From Melieria omissa (Eukaryota; Arthropoda; Insecta; Diptera; Ulidiidae), in the NCBI GenBank assembly GCA_963971225.1, contig OZ020267.1:96957648-97021647 (forward strand): 64,000 bases of DNA. Reading direction: 5' to 3'. The notes beneath the pieces were generated by a model that was not told the origin of the DNA, ran no database searches, and saw only the letters and a program-made list of their open reading frames with translations. Both the position numbers and the translations under genes were made by a program. Position 1 is the stretch's first letter, and every line of letters starts with the position of its first letter. Shown one piece after another: positions 11,822-23,201 of this stretch.

Positions 11822-11854
11822 ACTGAACTGCGTAGAGCTGGTTTGACTTTTATA
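11822..11854 (-). promoter_or_regulatory. Core promoter of copy 4
   Basis: TATAAAAG at 11854-11847 and initiator TCAGT at 11826-11822, minus strand, spaced as in copies 3 and 5. Confidence 0.7.
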
Positions 11855-13049
11855 TCATTGTTTGGGCTGGCGGTAGTGCAACAAAAAACCGCCAAGTAAT
11901 TTTTTAATGAATAATTAATTATCCAAAGCGGCGTTCAATTGCAATTGAATTGGTTTTTTTTTAAGGTAATTTACTCGCAAAATACTAACTTGGCACCTCA
12001 CAGTCCAGATCGTAATTTTATTCAACTCTAGTCATGCTACATTTTTGGTTTATAATTTGGCTTTATTCGCCAGGCTTACGGCGACTGTTAAAAAAATATT
12101 CCAGTATATTTTTAAGCAATTGATTTTTTAAATTCTTTTTTATTAACGCATCAAATTGATAAATATTTTGAGTAAACCAAAAGCAAAAACACTAAACCAA
12201 ATTGTGTTGAATTAAAAAAATGCTTCAAGTATCAGAAACAAAAAAAATTGACTGTAACTAGTTTTCGATACAAAGAAATGGCTAAAAAATCTAAAGCAGA
12301 GACCGAAAATAATTGTTATTCATATTTTTGGAAATAAAAAAATGTCCCCTTATTTAAGAAATTTCTAAAAATATTGCTTTGTACAACAATTTCGAATTTT
12401 TTCTGTGCCACAGAGTAACGACCGCATATTTCTGAAAGATGACGTCGCATAGATCATTTTTGCCGAACCAAGTAATATGCACATCTGATTTACTGAGATA
12501 CGTAGGTAGTTTGTTTCATTGCTGTGCGACTTATAGTTCAGCAAAATATTTGGGTCACGAAAAATTTGCCACGCCCCTTTTCCAAAGCCCATCAGTAGAA
12601 TGACTCATTTATGGAACAACGCTATTCTAAATTTCGATGCTGTGCATCTTACGATTTCGAAGTTATTGCATTATTAAGATTTGGCTTGTATGGGCGGTGC
12701 CACGTTCCCTTGTTCAATACCCGCACCATTCCCTCTGTCGAAGGACATGAGTAAATCGTAAGTTCGTCACAAATTGAATTGATGTGTGACTTATGGTTCC
12801 AACGTTATCGTCTGAAAACTTTCAGAACTAACGGTCGAAAATGACAGAGATTATCCGACTTTTCCAATAGATTTTTGGGAATTTTCTTTTCGTACAAACC
12901 TGAACTGCTGTAGGATTAAAAAACTAACGCGTTTCACTTTCAGCGTCCGAAGACAGACTGACTTTATTTTTCATTCCAAATTCAAAAATTAAAATCATTC
13001 CTCAGCTTAAGCTGTGCGCCAAACATGCAGACCGGCTAGCGTGCGAAAA

Positions 13050-14130
13050 TGCTGACGCTGCGGTATACACGTTTAGCGCGCGGAGTCAGTTGCTGAGACT
13101 TCGCTTGCACGCCTGTGGCCATGGATCGCTATATTGTATTACGCCAAGTAGTCAGTCATGCAGGTGAAGTCTCATCGCTACACTGCCTCAATACGAATCC
13201 AACAAAAAAAGTCCATGGAAATCGGTCGAGCGTGATGCGCTTACACACATACATCCACTTTCTTTTATATATGTATATTGAAGATAGAAGAAGAAGAGAT
13301 AAGATAAGATATAAGATGTACCCACATCATTCACATATTTGTCACTTGATATTCTATGTTATCATAGTTTCCATCGGGCGTAACAAGGGAAATGTCCCCG
13401 CTACCTCCGCGGTAACCGAAGCTGTCAGATTGAGTCTGGTAGATAATGAGGGTAAAATTGAGGTGTTCTTTATACGCAGAAACTCGCAGCGGTTAAAGTC
13501 TCATATAAAGGGTCTGACAGCCGCATATACTTTTACAGTTGTTCTAGAATTCGTCTACCTTGATGCCAGACCAGAGATGTCCCCGCTGCCACCACGGTAA
13601 CCGAAGCTGCCAGATTGAGTCGGGTGGCAAATGAGGGTAAAAATTAAGTGTATGCTCTCCCCACTCGCAGCATTTAGGGTCTCATGTCAAGGGTCTGACA
13701 GCAACATATACTTTTGAAGTTGTCCTGGAACTCGTCTACCTTGATGTCAGCTTGGGGATAAAGCGAAAAATGCATCTAGCTAATAGGTGCTACTACGGTC
13801 TCGGTATGCAATTGAGTAGAAGAAGCGACCTTTGGGGTATTCGAGAGAAAGCTACTTCGCAAACCAGGTGCTTCTTCGACCCAGTTCGTATTGTTCAAAG
13901 ACATAAATGTAGTGCAACGAATACATGTCTCCCGTGTGTACGAAGAAAGTCCAAAAAAGAGTGTTTTACGCGGTTGTTAGAGGTCAAAGGCAATGAGGGA
14001 GATCATAGACCTTAGCAGAGACTCCTGGAGAGAATTTTCGCTGCAGGTCGTAACCCTCTAAGGGGCTGTCATTGTCAGTTAAATAAGTAGGAGTAAGTAA
14101 TTTCTATTGCCCACATATTCTAAAAACGAT
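13050..14130 (+). pseudogene. 3' remnant of a LINE reverse transcriptase (copy b), with internal duplication
   Basis: The same family as 9930-10620 (LANRCYYGLGMQL at about 13770; GDHRP and SWREF-like end near 14010). A segment of about 190 bases beginning ATGTCCCCGCT is repeated in tandem (about 13391 and 13577). The 161-residue frame at 13115-13600 crosses this remnant and is not a gene. Confidence 0.55.
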
Positions 14131-14571
14131 GCTGTAGAAGTTTAGTATAGAAACTATAAATAGATTTTGAAGTTATGTTTTTATTGTTTTTTAATGTTTA
14201 TACCACTCAGCAATAACACCGCACAACAAAATCAAATTTTTTTTAAATAACAAGGTTCTGACAACGGATTCTGGTAAAGGGGCCAACAAAAACTACACGT
14301 GTATCGGCGTTTTGAAAGTTTACGTCTTTTTTTTAGGGAGGTCAAAGTTTTCCCCTTTTTGTACATTATTTTGGAGAATCGGCATACGAAAACCATGTAA
14401 CCTCACATTTTAGGTAAATGATGTGTTCAGCAATTCGATTTATAATACTATGAAGAATATTTTTGTGCAGCATTTTGACCCTGTAGCTCCTATTTGTATG
14501 GGTCAGTTTGACCCTTTCTTCTAAAATGCCAAAAAAGTCCTGTAAAACGAAAATAATCGCATAAAATTCTA
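14131..14571. other. Intergenic, no gene seen
   Basis: AT-rich spacer between a LINE remnant and a deleted mariner. No coding pattern. Confidence 0.4.
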
Positions 14572-15107
14572 CGAGGGCGGGTCAATAAGTCTGTGATTTT
14601 TTGAATTTCCCGCCTCTTAATTGAAATGGCAACACTGCTCCCGTCAACAGTCATCTGTCAGTTGACTCTTGTCAAAAATTGAACAAGCTGCGACATTTAG
14701 TTTGTTTTTGACAGCCGTTAATATCAGACTACCGCGTTGACTGAGAAGAAAATGGAAAAACGTGAATTTCGTGTGCACGGGTGCACACATGTGCAGTTTC
14801 CGTGGCAAAAATCTATGAATTGGGCTACGAATTGTTCCCTCATCCCGCCTATTCACCCGATCTAGCCCCAAGTGACTATTTCTTGTTCCCAAACTTGATT
14901 TGCCTCCAATGACGAAGTCATCTCACAAACAAATGCCTATTTTGAAGACCTCGACAAATCATATTTTTCGGAAGGGATAAGAAAACTGGAGAAACGTTGG
15001 GCTAAGTGTATAGATCTCAAAGGAGACTACGTTGAAAAATAAAACAACTTTTTATCTAAAAACCTGTGTTTCATTAAAAAAGTCACGGACTTATTGACCC
15101 GCCCTCG
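14572..15107 (+). mobile_element. Internally deleted irritans-type mariner (536 bp)
   Basis: Terminal repeats CGAGGGCGGGTCAATAAGTC at both ends (one mismatch in about 25), flanked by TA at 14570-14571 and 15108-15109. Only the first codons (MEKREFRV at 14751) and the last part of the transposase remain (SPDLAPSDYFLF near 14850, then GIRKLEKRWAKCIDLKGDYVEK to about 15042). There is a frame break between them. Non-autonomous. Confidence 0.85.
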
Positions 15108-15321
15108 TACTATAGGTCTCTGAATATATCAAAGCTCAGAAATTAACTTGAGTGCCAGAATGAAGCCAAAACTGAAAATGTGTTTAACTGTTTATTTCGT
15201 ACATATTCAAAATTTGTTCTAAAATTGGTACAAAATTTGATTTTGAGGGTTAGTGTGTATGGCAAAAATGTTGAACGCAAAATTTCACTATAAGTCACTG
15301 TACAAAAAAAAGCTCTAGATA

Positions 15322-15986
15322 TCTTATATATAAAATTCTCGTGTCACAGTGTTAGCCGTTTTGGAGAAGTATGGTCACTTCTCCGAAACGGCTTGACCGA
15401 TTTTTATGAAATTGTATATGCATATTCAGTAGGTCTGAGAATCGGATACTATCTATTTTTCATACCCCTAAGTAATAAGGGTTGTCCACCCCAACATTTT
15501 TTTAATTAATTTTAATAATTGGCAATAACTGGTAATAACTGGCACGACAGCCTGCTTACGCGAGACTAAGGCCTAGCTTCCCGCAACCACCCGTGTTGTG
15601 CGTGTGAATTTGTACGCGGGTGGAAGGGACCTACAGTTTTATGCCGGTTCCGAACGGCAGGTTGGGAGCTTTTTCATAGGCAATTTTTACTCTCAGAGGT
15701 TTGCCATTTCCAGCTGAGCGGACAGCCACCGAAAGAGAAAACGAGTTTCCCGTTATTTTTTTTTTTTAGGTGTTATTACAGGCAGTATTTGAACCTGCGG
15801 TTGCTGCCTTTGACTCGTTGTCCAACGCACTAACCAACTGAGCCACGGCGGCTGCAACACTTACAATAAGTTAATAAGTAAAATAAAAAAATAAATAATA
15901 ATAAAGTAAATAAGTTCTTTTTTTCTACACTAGAAATTCCCTAGAAATAATTTAAATGCGAAAACAACGTTTGCCGGGTCAGCTAG
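15322..15986 (+). mobile_element. Non-autonomous Helitron (665 bp) carrying a tRNA-like module
   Basis: Begins TCTTATATATAAAATTCTCG directly after A and ends GGGTCAGCTAG directly before T, the Helitron signature: 5' TC, 3' CTAG, insertion between A and T, no target duplication. Near the 5' end is the CGAAACGGCTTGACCGATTT motif common to insect Helitrons. It encodes no Rep/helicase. A tRNA-like sequence lies inside on the minus strand (15853-15775). Confidence 0.75.
15775..15856 (-). repeat. tRNA-like module inside the Helitron
   Basis: On the minus strand: GCCGCCGTGGCTCAGTTGG (A-box-like), an anticodon-arm-like stretch, then GGTTCAAATACTGCC (B-box-like). The terminal stem is poor. It resembles a SINE head rather than a tRNA gene. 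The same unit occurs outside any Helitron at 9785-9925. Confidence 0.5.
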
Positions 15987-16864
15987 TAATATATATAAAT
16001 AGAAAAGTGATAACAATTTTGGGTATTAAAGGTATTCATTATAAATAAATCGTATTATACATCAAATTGCTAAACACGGGGGCAATAATTTTCAAATCAA
16101 ACAGCTGTTCGTTTGTTTTGTTTATGTCAGAGATGGGCAGATTAATCCTCGGAAAACTGTGCAGTCGATTTTTTTAGGCTGCCGTCTGCTTTCCACAAGT
16201 AGACGACCGTAGTCGTCCATTTGTTACTGCTAATTGGTGTTCAGGAAAACAAATATTCCAAAATAATTGATTACAAAATAAATCGGTATGGACATAATTC
16301 CGAAAATAAATTCTCATTTGTAACTCCGAATCGCTAGGTTTGTAGAGTTGCGGTTGCTTTCGTTTGCTGTTTCAAAAAGTCGCTACTACGTACAAGCAGG
16401 TTCTAAACTGACTATGGTAACTGAAAAATTAAAGTTGACTTTATCTTCTTAGCCTTTATAAGGGACTATGATTATGTGCCATAGTCTAAAAGCGAAAATG
16501 TTCTCCGTCCATTTGATACCCACTAGTTTTTTTGAACTAATTTAAAAAAAAGTGTTCCCATTCAAAGCATTTTTTACGAGTACACTTAAATGGTTTATCC
16601 ATTTTGTTAATTTCTGGTGACAATATTTCTGTAACTTTTAAATTTAAAAACAATAAACTATGGGAAAAATCGTGCGCATACGAGTGAAAATAATTGTTCA
16701 CTCAAATTTTCACCTTAATTTTTTCCTAACACCAATCTAACTTTCAATCTAACTTATAATTCTAAAAGTTTGTGTGAAGTATTAAAGTTAAATTTATATA
16801 TGTAAAAGAACTTTTGTATGGATGTTTGTTTATTGAAAATTATAATTTTTTATTGTTTGTCCAG
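15987..16864. other. Intergenic, 3' flank of copy 5
   Basis: The last 350 bases resemble the 3' flanks of copies 3 and 4. No gene is seen. Confidence 0.4.
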
Positions 16865-17606
16865 TTAAAGAACTATATCGAAAAATTCAAAAAAGAGCAA
16901 CAGCTTTTCTTCGCTGTCCTTCTCGGCCTTGAATCTGTCAAACCATGAAGTGAGCTTGGAATCTTTTTCGGTTGCTTCAGACAGATACCCTTCGAAGAGT
17001 TCCTCAAAATGGGTAGTGAAATCGAAAATGCGTTTCTTAAATCCAATATTGAATTCTTTCAGGCCGCTCTTCTCAAACGCCGTCTTCAGTGTTTCGGTGA
17101 GCTTCTCACCCTCGGGCATTACTTCATAGTCCGACATGATCGAAATCAATTTTGTCATGGATTCGAATATGTTTGTCCATCTCGAAACATTGACGGTAAT
17201 CTTCAAACCTTTGGACTCTTCGAGGTAGTTGGATAATCGCGTTATGTTTGACTGCAGCGCTTCGCTTTTGTCGGGCAGCGCATTCAACTCCTTGACCGTC
17301 TTCTCGAAGAGCTCGCGAGAGTCTGCAACGCTCTTCACGAAAAAGTCAATCAGTCCGGAGGTCCCAACGATGACCAATAGGACGCGCGAACTCAGCTCCT
17401 CTTCGGCGGACGAGTTGTCTTCCGCCGAGTTGGCAAGCGCGGCCGGCTTTTGGGTGGCCGTGATGGCGCTCAACGCGCTCTTTTCCAGCGGCAGCGCGTG
17501 CGTGAACTGCGGGGAGCGAAATGATTATGGAGGAATTGCTGATGTTTGTTCTTACCTGCAGCAGCAGGCAGACGCTCCAGACGCAAACGAATGACTTCTT
17601 TAGCAT
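16865..17606 (-). CDS. Secreted helical family protein, copy 5 (two exons)
   Basis: Predicted 230-residue secreted protein. Exon 1 is 17606-17556 (MLKKSFVCVWSVCLLLQ). The intron is 17555-17507 (49 bases, phase 0). Exon 2 is 17506-16865. It is the closest relative of copy 4. Core motif, NITR and NVSR sequons and the hydrophobic segment are intact, and the mature part has no cysteine. A 690-base foldback transposon lies about 150 bases upstream (17755-18444), just beyond the core promoter. Confidence 0.87.
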
Positions 17607-17664
17607 TTCGCTGTTGTTGTGTTAGAACGCTGCAATCTGTTGATCACTCCAAGTTACACTGGAA

Positions 17665-17697
17665 ACTGAACTGCGTAGAGCTGGTTTTACTTTTATA
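17665..17697 (-). promoter_or_regulatory. Core promoter of copy 5
   Basis: TATAAAAG at 17697-17690 and initiator TCAGT at 17669-17665, minus strand. Confidence 0.7.
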
Positions 17698-17754
17698 TCA
17701 TTGTTTGGGCTGGCGGTAGTGCAACAAAATCAGCAAAATAATTTATTAATTAAT

Positions 17755-18444
17755 AGCACTGATGAACAGCAAACTGGCTTTTCTGGTTTTGACATCAGTT
17801 CTAGGGTAAGTAGGGACCGCTGATTTCAAATCCGCAAACCGTTTTTAAAACTTAGTTTTAATAATTAGGGGCCTCGAAATCTGCAAAGTTTTTATTATTA
17901 TTTTTCGAACAATTAAAAATCTTCTGTGTTCCAGACTTTAAATGAAACATGTAAAAGAGCATGTTTTGAGGCCCCTTTTTTTGCTAATATTTCGATAAGA
18001 ATGGGAATCACGCCAAATAATTTGGCTGTGTTGTATTACTTGATGTTGCCGCTTTAGTTTTACACCTAATTCGTTAATTGATTTACAAAAACTATGCATG
18101 TTTTCAACATCAAAGAAAACGTCATGAAATTCCATATTTTCCGACTTTGATGTCCAATTACCGCGCAATTTTGAAACTTATAAAAATAAAGTATATTGAA
18201 AAATAAGCCGTGGGGTGTTGAAAATAACACACAGCGAAAATCATGTCAACCGGTTTATTGGTTTATAAATTACATTCGAAAACGTGAAGCAGAAAGTTCG
18301 AAAAAGTGGCACGCCCATTTTTGCGAAAACATAAGCTAAGTTTTAAAAACGGTTTGCGGATTCAAAATCAGCGGTCCTTAATTACCCTAGAACTGATGTA
18401 AAAACCAGAAAAGCCGACAAAAAGTCGAAATTTGTGGCCCTGTG
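17755..18444. mobile_element. hAT-like foldback insertion upstream of copy 5 (690 bp)
   Basis: Flanked by the 8-base duplication TAATTAAT (17747-17754, 18445-18452). Paralogous sites upstream of copies 3 and 4 are empty. It contains inverted arms of about 80 bases (17776-17855 and 18336-18415), beginning GGCTTTTCTGGTTTT on the left and its complement on the right. No coding capacity. The extreme ends do not match each other well (AGCACTG versus CACAGGG), so family assignment is tentative. Confidence 0.7.
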
Positions 18445-18452
18445 TAATTAAT

Positions 18453-19939
18453 TATCCAAAGCGGCAATAAATGTGTACTTGAATTGTTTTTTTTACGTAA
18501 TCCACTCGCAAAACACTCAATTGGCACCTCAGAGTCCAGGCTGTGATTTTATTCAATTCTAGTCATGCTACATTTTTTGTTTATTATTTTGCTTTATTCG
18601 GCAGGTCGGCACTCTCGGCATACGGAGACTGTTATAAAAAATATTCAAGTATATTTTTAGCAATTGATTTTTTTCAATTCTTTTTATTAACGCTTAATAT
18701 TTGTAAATATTTTGAGTAAACCAGAAGCAAAAACATTAAAACGAATTGTGTTGCATTAATTCATAACCAGCTTAGAAGCATCGTTAAAATTATGTCAATC
18801 TTTAAAAAAATGCTTCAAATATCAGAAACAAAGAACAAATAAAAAATTTAATACAAAAAATGCCACAAAAACCCCGAAGTTTGATTTTGTGTGATTTTGG
18901 AAAAAAAAATTAAATCTAAAATTTAGTTGGTGTAATTGTTTTGCATTTCTTAAAAAAAAAAAAACTCGTAGTATTCTATTCCATATGATTTTTTGAAGAA
19001 AACCCCACTAAAAAATTTACTAAAAACTGAGGACACGAACTTTCACCTGTGGACACCTTCGATAAAAACGTGTATCCTGGCGGTTGCGATTATATAATTA
19101 TATAATTTATTATTATTTAAATTTCACATAAGGTAAAACTTGGTTTTCTCGATTTTGTACGTTTTTCATTCAATTTTCGTGCCAGAATGTAGATTGCTCA
19201 ATGAACTTAACATATAAATTATTATTCCTGACGAGTTTCAGTTGTTATTGATTTAGGTTTTCTAGCACAAACTGGACGATCGTAGAAACGTAGAGCTACA
19301 TGAATTATGAAATATTGTAGTGAAAATTTTTGCAGTGAATTTTCCCTATTTCAATGCATTGTGTGAGTTTGTAGCGATACACTTCGGAAAACTTTTTTTT
19401 TATCAGTACAAAAATTTCGTAAAATTCGAAATATTGATGTGCTTTGAATTTCCGGTCGCAACGTCGACTTAATATAAAAAGAGTTCAATGTGTTAAGTAC
19501 TATACAGAGTCTATTTACTAATACACAGTAAACAATTTACAAATCTGTCATTAGAGTTGAAATGTAGTAAAAATTACAATTGAAATTCCTTAACTACAAA
19601 AAATCGAATTATAGAATCAAATGGTTTAGAATATTTGCTTTTATATTTAATACAACAAAGCCTCTTTCTTGGGGATTGTGGATTAGCTTATCCTTGTTTC
19701 CGGTCTCAGAAGTATTATTGGTCACAAGTTAGATAATTATTAACTAATCAGCTTTTCGTGAGTTTATGGATTTTATAATTTACCTTTGAACCAAATAAAT
19801 TAAGTGAAATAACATATAGTTAATCGGTTTCTCTTTTAGTTTTTAGATTTCCTATTTAACCTTGGAACGAAATAAAAACCATTACTTCATTGTTAGATTT
19901 ATGGCGTCTGCGTTTATAATTATTCATGTTCGTTTTTGC
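18453..19939. other. Intergenic, no gene seen
   Basis: The first 400 bases repeat the copy 3/4 upstream flank. The remainder is AT-rich with no coding pattern or transposon ends. Confidence 0.4.
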
Positions 19940-21305
19940 TTATTTCAAAATATCTGAAAGCTCATTAAAAATGTCCATCTTCTTTTCGGTATCCTTTTCG
20001 GCTACAAACTTGTCAAACAATGCAATTAGCTGGGGATCCTTCTCCTCTTCAGGTGCTACACTCATAAATGCCTTAAAGACTTCTTCAAAATTTTTAAGAA
20101 ACTTGCTGATGCGTTTCTCAAATTTATCTTCAAATTTTTCCTAACCGGCCTTCTCGAACGCTGTCTTCAGTGTATCGGAGAGCTTGCCATCATCGGGCAT
20201 AACGTCAAAGTCCTGTAGGATTTCTTTCATTCGTAACATTGCGCTAAATAATTTCGCCACTCCAACTGGATCCTCCGTAATGTCCAAGTCCTTGGTCTCC
20301 TTGACAAAGTCGGCTAAGCGCGTAATGTTCGCTTGCAGCGCTTCGCTCTTATCCGGCAGCGCGTTCAGCTCCTTGAGCGTATCCTGGAACACTACACGAC
20401 CCTCCTCAATGGCGCACTTAGAGAGCAGAGTCGCTTCAATCACTATGATGAACAGCAATTGCTGGCGCAGAGTCAACTCCTTTTCGGAGGATGAGCTGTC
20501 GTCGACCGCGACGAATCTTGCACACCGACACCAATTTTTATATACGGAAACCGACAATTTTAACTATTTTCATCCCATCTTTTTTATAAAGACAGTTTTC
20601 ATTTTTTTAACTAAGTTGGTAAGCAAAAACAGGAAATGAACTGTTCTTAAGAGATTTCAGGTCTAAACGTGGAAGAGGGAAGAGGGGTCAATGAGTCTTC
20701 AGCGCCCACAAAGTGGCCTGATTTTTCAAAAAAAAATTTTCATAAAGACCTTTACGCCTTGTTTAAGACCTTAATGTAATAACCACATCACATATCCGAA
20801 TTTGAACAAGATCAACCAACTATGATATAGTTGGCTGCCATACGATCGATCGATCAGAAATGTATCGCATGCTATAATTGCGATAAAAATTTTAAAAATG
20901 CTTTTTATACAAGGTTATATATTGTAAAATGAAGTCGTTAACATCGTTAATGTTTTGACAATAAAACAGGGGGAAAAAATTATTTAACAAAATTCATTAA
21001 TAAGGGGGTAAAAAAACTAAAACTTTAATTTTTCTGCTTACATACTTATTTAAAAACTAAAAAAAATCAAAAATTAAAATTGAAATACAGTACTATTCGC
21101 TTAAAACGAACTTTGAGGGACTGAGCAAAATGGTTCGGTTTAACCGAAAGTTCGCTTTAAACGGTTTCGTTATGAACGAAAAATACTGTATTAACACATC
21201 TTAATATTGTCGGTGTGAAGGTTAAGGCTGAGTGCAGAGAAATGCTAAAGTTTTTACCTGCAGCAGGCAGAGACTGGAAATGCAAATCAATGCAATTTTA
21301 AACAT
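19940..21305 (-). pseudogene. Broken copy 6 of the secreted helical family
   Basis: Exon 1 (21305-21258, MFKIALICISSLCLLQ) and its GT donor are intact and sit below a normal core promoter. The second exon carries an in-frame TAG at 20143-20141, inside the otherwise conserved FEKAGLKKFE segment. The same frame stays open beyond it down to a normal stop at 19942-19940. The 5' end of exon 2 (the LPVEKR region and acceptor) is missing. About 700 bases of unrelated DNA, including a 101-base MITE, lie between exon 1 and the first recognisable codons near 20545. The core motif and NITR sequon survive. It is closest to copies 8-11. A truncated product is conceivable only if a new acceptor is used. 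Confidence 0.85.
21088..21188. mobile_element. 101-bp pogo/Tigger-like MITE
   Basis: Ends CAGTACTATTCGCTTAAAAC and (reverse) CAGTATTTTTCGTTCATAAC are flanked by TA (21086-21087, 21189-21190). The CAGTA..TTCGCTTAAAACGAA style fits pogo-type elements. It lies within the foreign DNA separating exon 1 from exon 2 of pseudogene copy 6. Confidence 0.6.
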
Positions 21306-21360
21306 TTTGCTGTTGTTGTGCCGGAACGTTTCCACTTGTTTGCTTCAAATTTCACTGGCA

Positions 21361-21395
21361 ACTGATTACGATTGACAGCGCTCTCAACTTTTATT
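21361..21395 (-). promoter_or_regulatory. Core promoter of pseudogene copy 6
   Basis: AATAAAAG at 21395-21388 and initiator TCAGT at 21365-21361 remain intact, so the broken copy may still be transcribed. Confidence 0.55.
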
Positions 21396-21681
21396 TAGCG
21401 TCAAGAGTGCAGCAAGTGTCAGTTAAATACGAAATACATTTAATCACGTTTCGTTTACACTGATCGTCTCACGGATTACTCAGAGCAACAGTCATTCTAA
21501 ATAATTAATAATTTTATGTTCACTTTTCGTGCGGCGTTATCAATTTGCAAAAAATTCACTATAGTCACACACACAAATCGGTGTGTGCAATTTTTCTTGG
21601 CCTCTTGAATTTTTTTAGGAGTTATTGAACACTTTTGGTAAAATTTCACAAATTTCCGCAGCTGAAACGCCTAACAAAGTA

Positions 21682-22978
21682 ACACTTCGTTCAATAATGT
21701 GTGTGACTAACTAATTAAAACACATTTTTTTGCCAAAATTCGTTTTTATTCATCAACATAGTCCCCTTTTAGGGAGATACAATCATTCCAACGCTTTTCC
21801 AATCTTTCGATACCGCCTTTGTAGAACGATTTTTCTTTGCCTTCAAAATAGGCGTTAGTTTCGGCGATTACTTCATCATTTGAGCCAAATCTCTTACCAC
21901 GGAGCATCTTCTTGAGGTCTGCGAAGAGCCAGTAGTCGCTGGGGGCCAGATCTGGAGAATACGGGGGATGAGGAAGCAATTCGAAGCCCAATTCATGCAT
22001 TTTTGCCATCGTTTTCATCGACTTGTGACACGGTGCATTGTCTTGGTGAAACAACACTTTTTTCTTCTTCATATGGGGCCGCTTAATCGCGATTTCTTCT
22101 TTCAAACGTTCCAACAGCGCTATATAATAGTCGCTATTGATTGTTTTCCCTTTCTCAAGATAGTCGATGAATATTATTCCGTGCACATCCCAAAATACTG
22201 ACGCCATAACCTTGCCAGCCGATGTTTGTGCCTTTGGACGCTTTGGGCGGCTTTCACCGGTTGCATGCCACTCAGCAGACTGCCGATTTGACTCTGGAGT
22301 GAAATGGTGGATCCATGTTTCATCCATTGTGATGTACCGACGCAAAAACTCCGACTTGTTGCGCGTAAACATGTCCAAACAGCTCTTTGAATCATCGATT
22401 CGTTGTTGTTTTTGCTCCGGTGTGAGCAAACGCGGCACCCATTTCAAAAACACCTTTTTCATAACCAAATGTTCGTGTATTATGGTGTGTACACTGCCTG
22501 CTGATATCTTTCGAATGTCAGCAATCTCCCCCACTTTTACTTTACGGTCGGACATAATGATTTTCAGTGTTTTTTCAACGTTTTCCGGAATAACAGCGTC
22601 ATTTGGCCGTCCAGTAGATGGAATGTCATCGGTGTCTGTACGACCACGTTTGAATTCGGCATACCTACCAATAACAAATGGTTCGTTTTGATGGAGCAGA
22701 GTCCGAATAATGTTTTTCAAGCCATTCCTGGCATTGAACAGTATTTTTTTTCATTAAAAAACAATGATAAATCAGCACACGGAATTGCTTTGAATTCATT
22801 TTTTTTGAAAACTCAAAAGTAGTGTCACTTAAAGCACTGTAACTTGTAAACTAATAGTCGGATTGACATATAATAATAACAGACACCCTAAAAAGGTTCA
22901 CAATCTCGAAAAAAAATATTGAGTTAGTTTTAGTGCCGCCATCTATGTGTCAGTCACACACATTATTGAACGAAGTGT
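21682..22978 (-). mobile_element. Near-complete irritans-type mariner (1297 bp)
   Basis: Terminal inverted repeats ACACTTCGTTCAATAATGTG... (about 27 bases without mismatch), flanked by TA at 21680-21681 and 22979-22980. The length is typical for mariner. It contains one transposase gene on the minus strand. The element appears fairly young, since both ends are clean. Confidence 0.92.
21746..22799 (-). pseudogene. mariner transposase with one frameshift
   Basis: DD34D transposase that cuts and reinserts the element at TA. The ATG at 22799-22797 starts MNSKQFRVLIYHCFLM (helix-turn-helix). The frame runs to about 22668, where CCTA (22664-22667, plus strand) looks like a 4-base insertion that shifts the frame just before YAEFKRGRTDTDD. 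From there 22663-21746 is open to the stop. Motifs: MDETWIHH (first D), HQDNAPCHK (second D) and SPDLAPSDYWLF (third D), with C-terminal LEKRWNDCISLKGDY. It is otherwise intact. Confidence 0.88.
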
Positions 22979-23201
22979 TATTTGATTCGGGTTCTTCTTC
23001 CGAGGTGGAATTTTCAGCTGGAATATTGATGCAGAAAATAGAATAGAATAATACAGAATAATACAGTAGTCTAGTCCGATGATAGTTGGAAGAATGCATT
23101 ACTCCACCTCTAATAATAATAATAAACAAATCATATCCCAAAATTCCAATATTTATTTTCCAACTTTTCACCTTACAGTATTTGATGCGTCGTCGATAAT
23201 T

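Noticed and set aside
13115..13600. 161-codon plus-strand open frame
   Set aside because: It crosses a decayed, internally duplicated LINE remnant and its product shows no domain.
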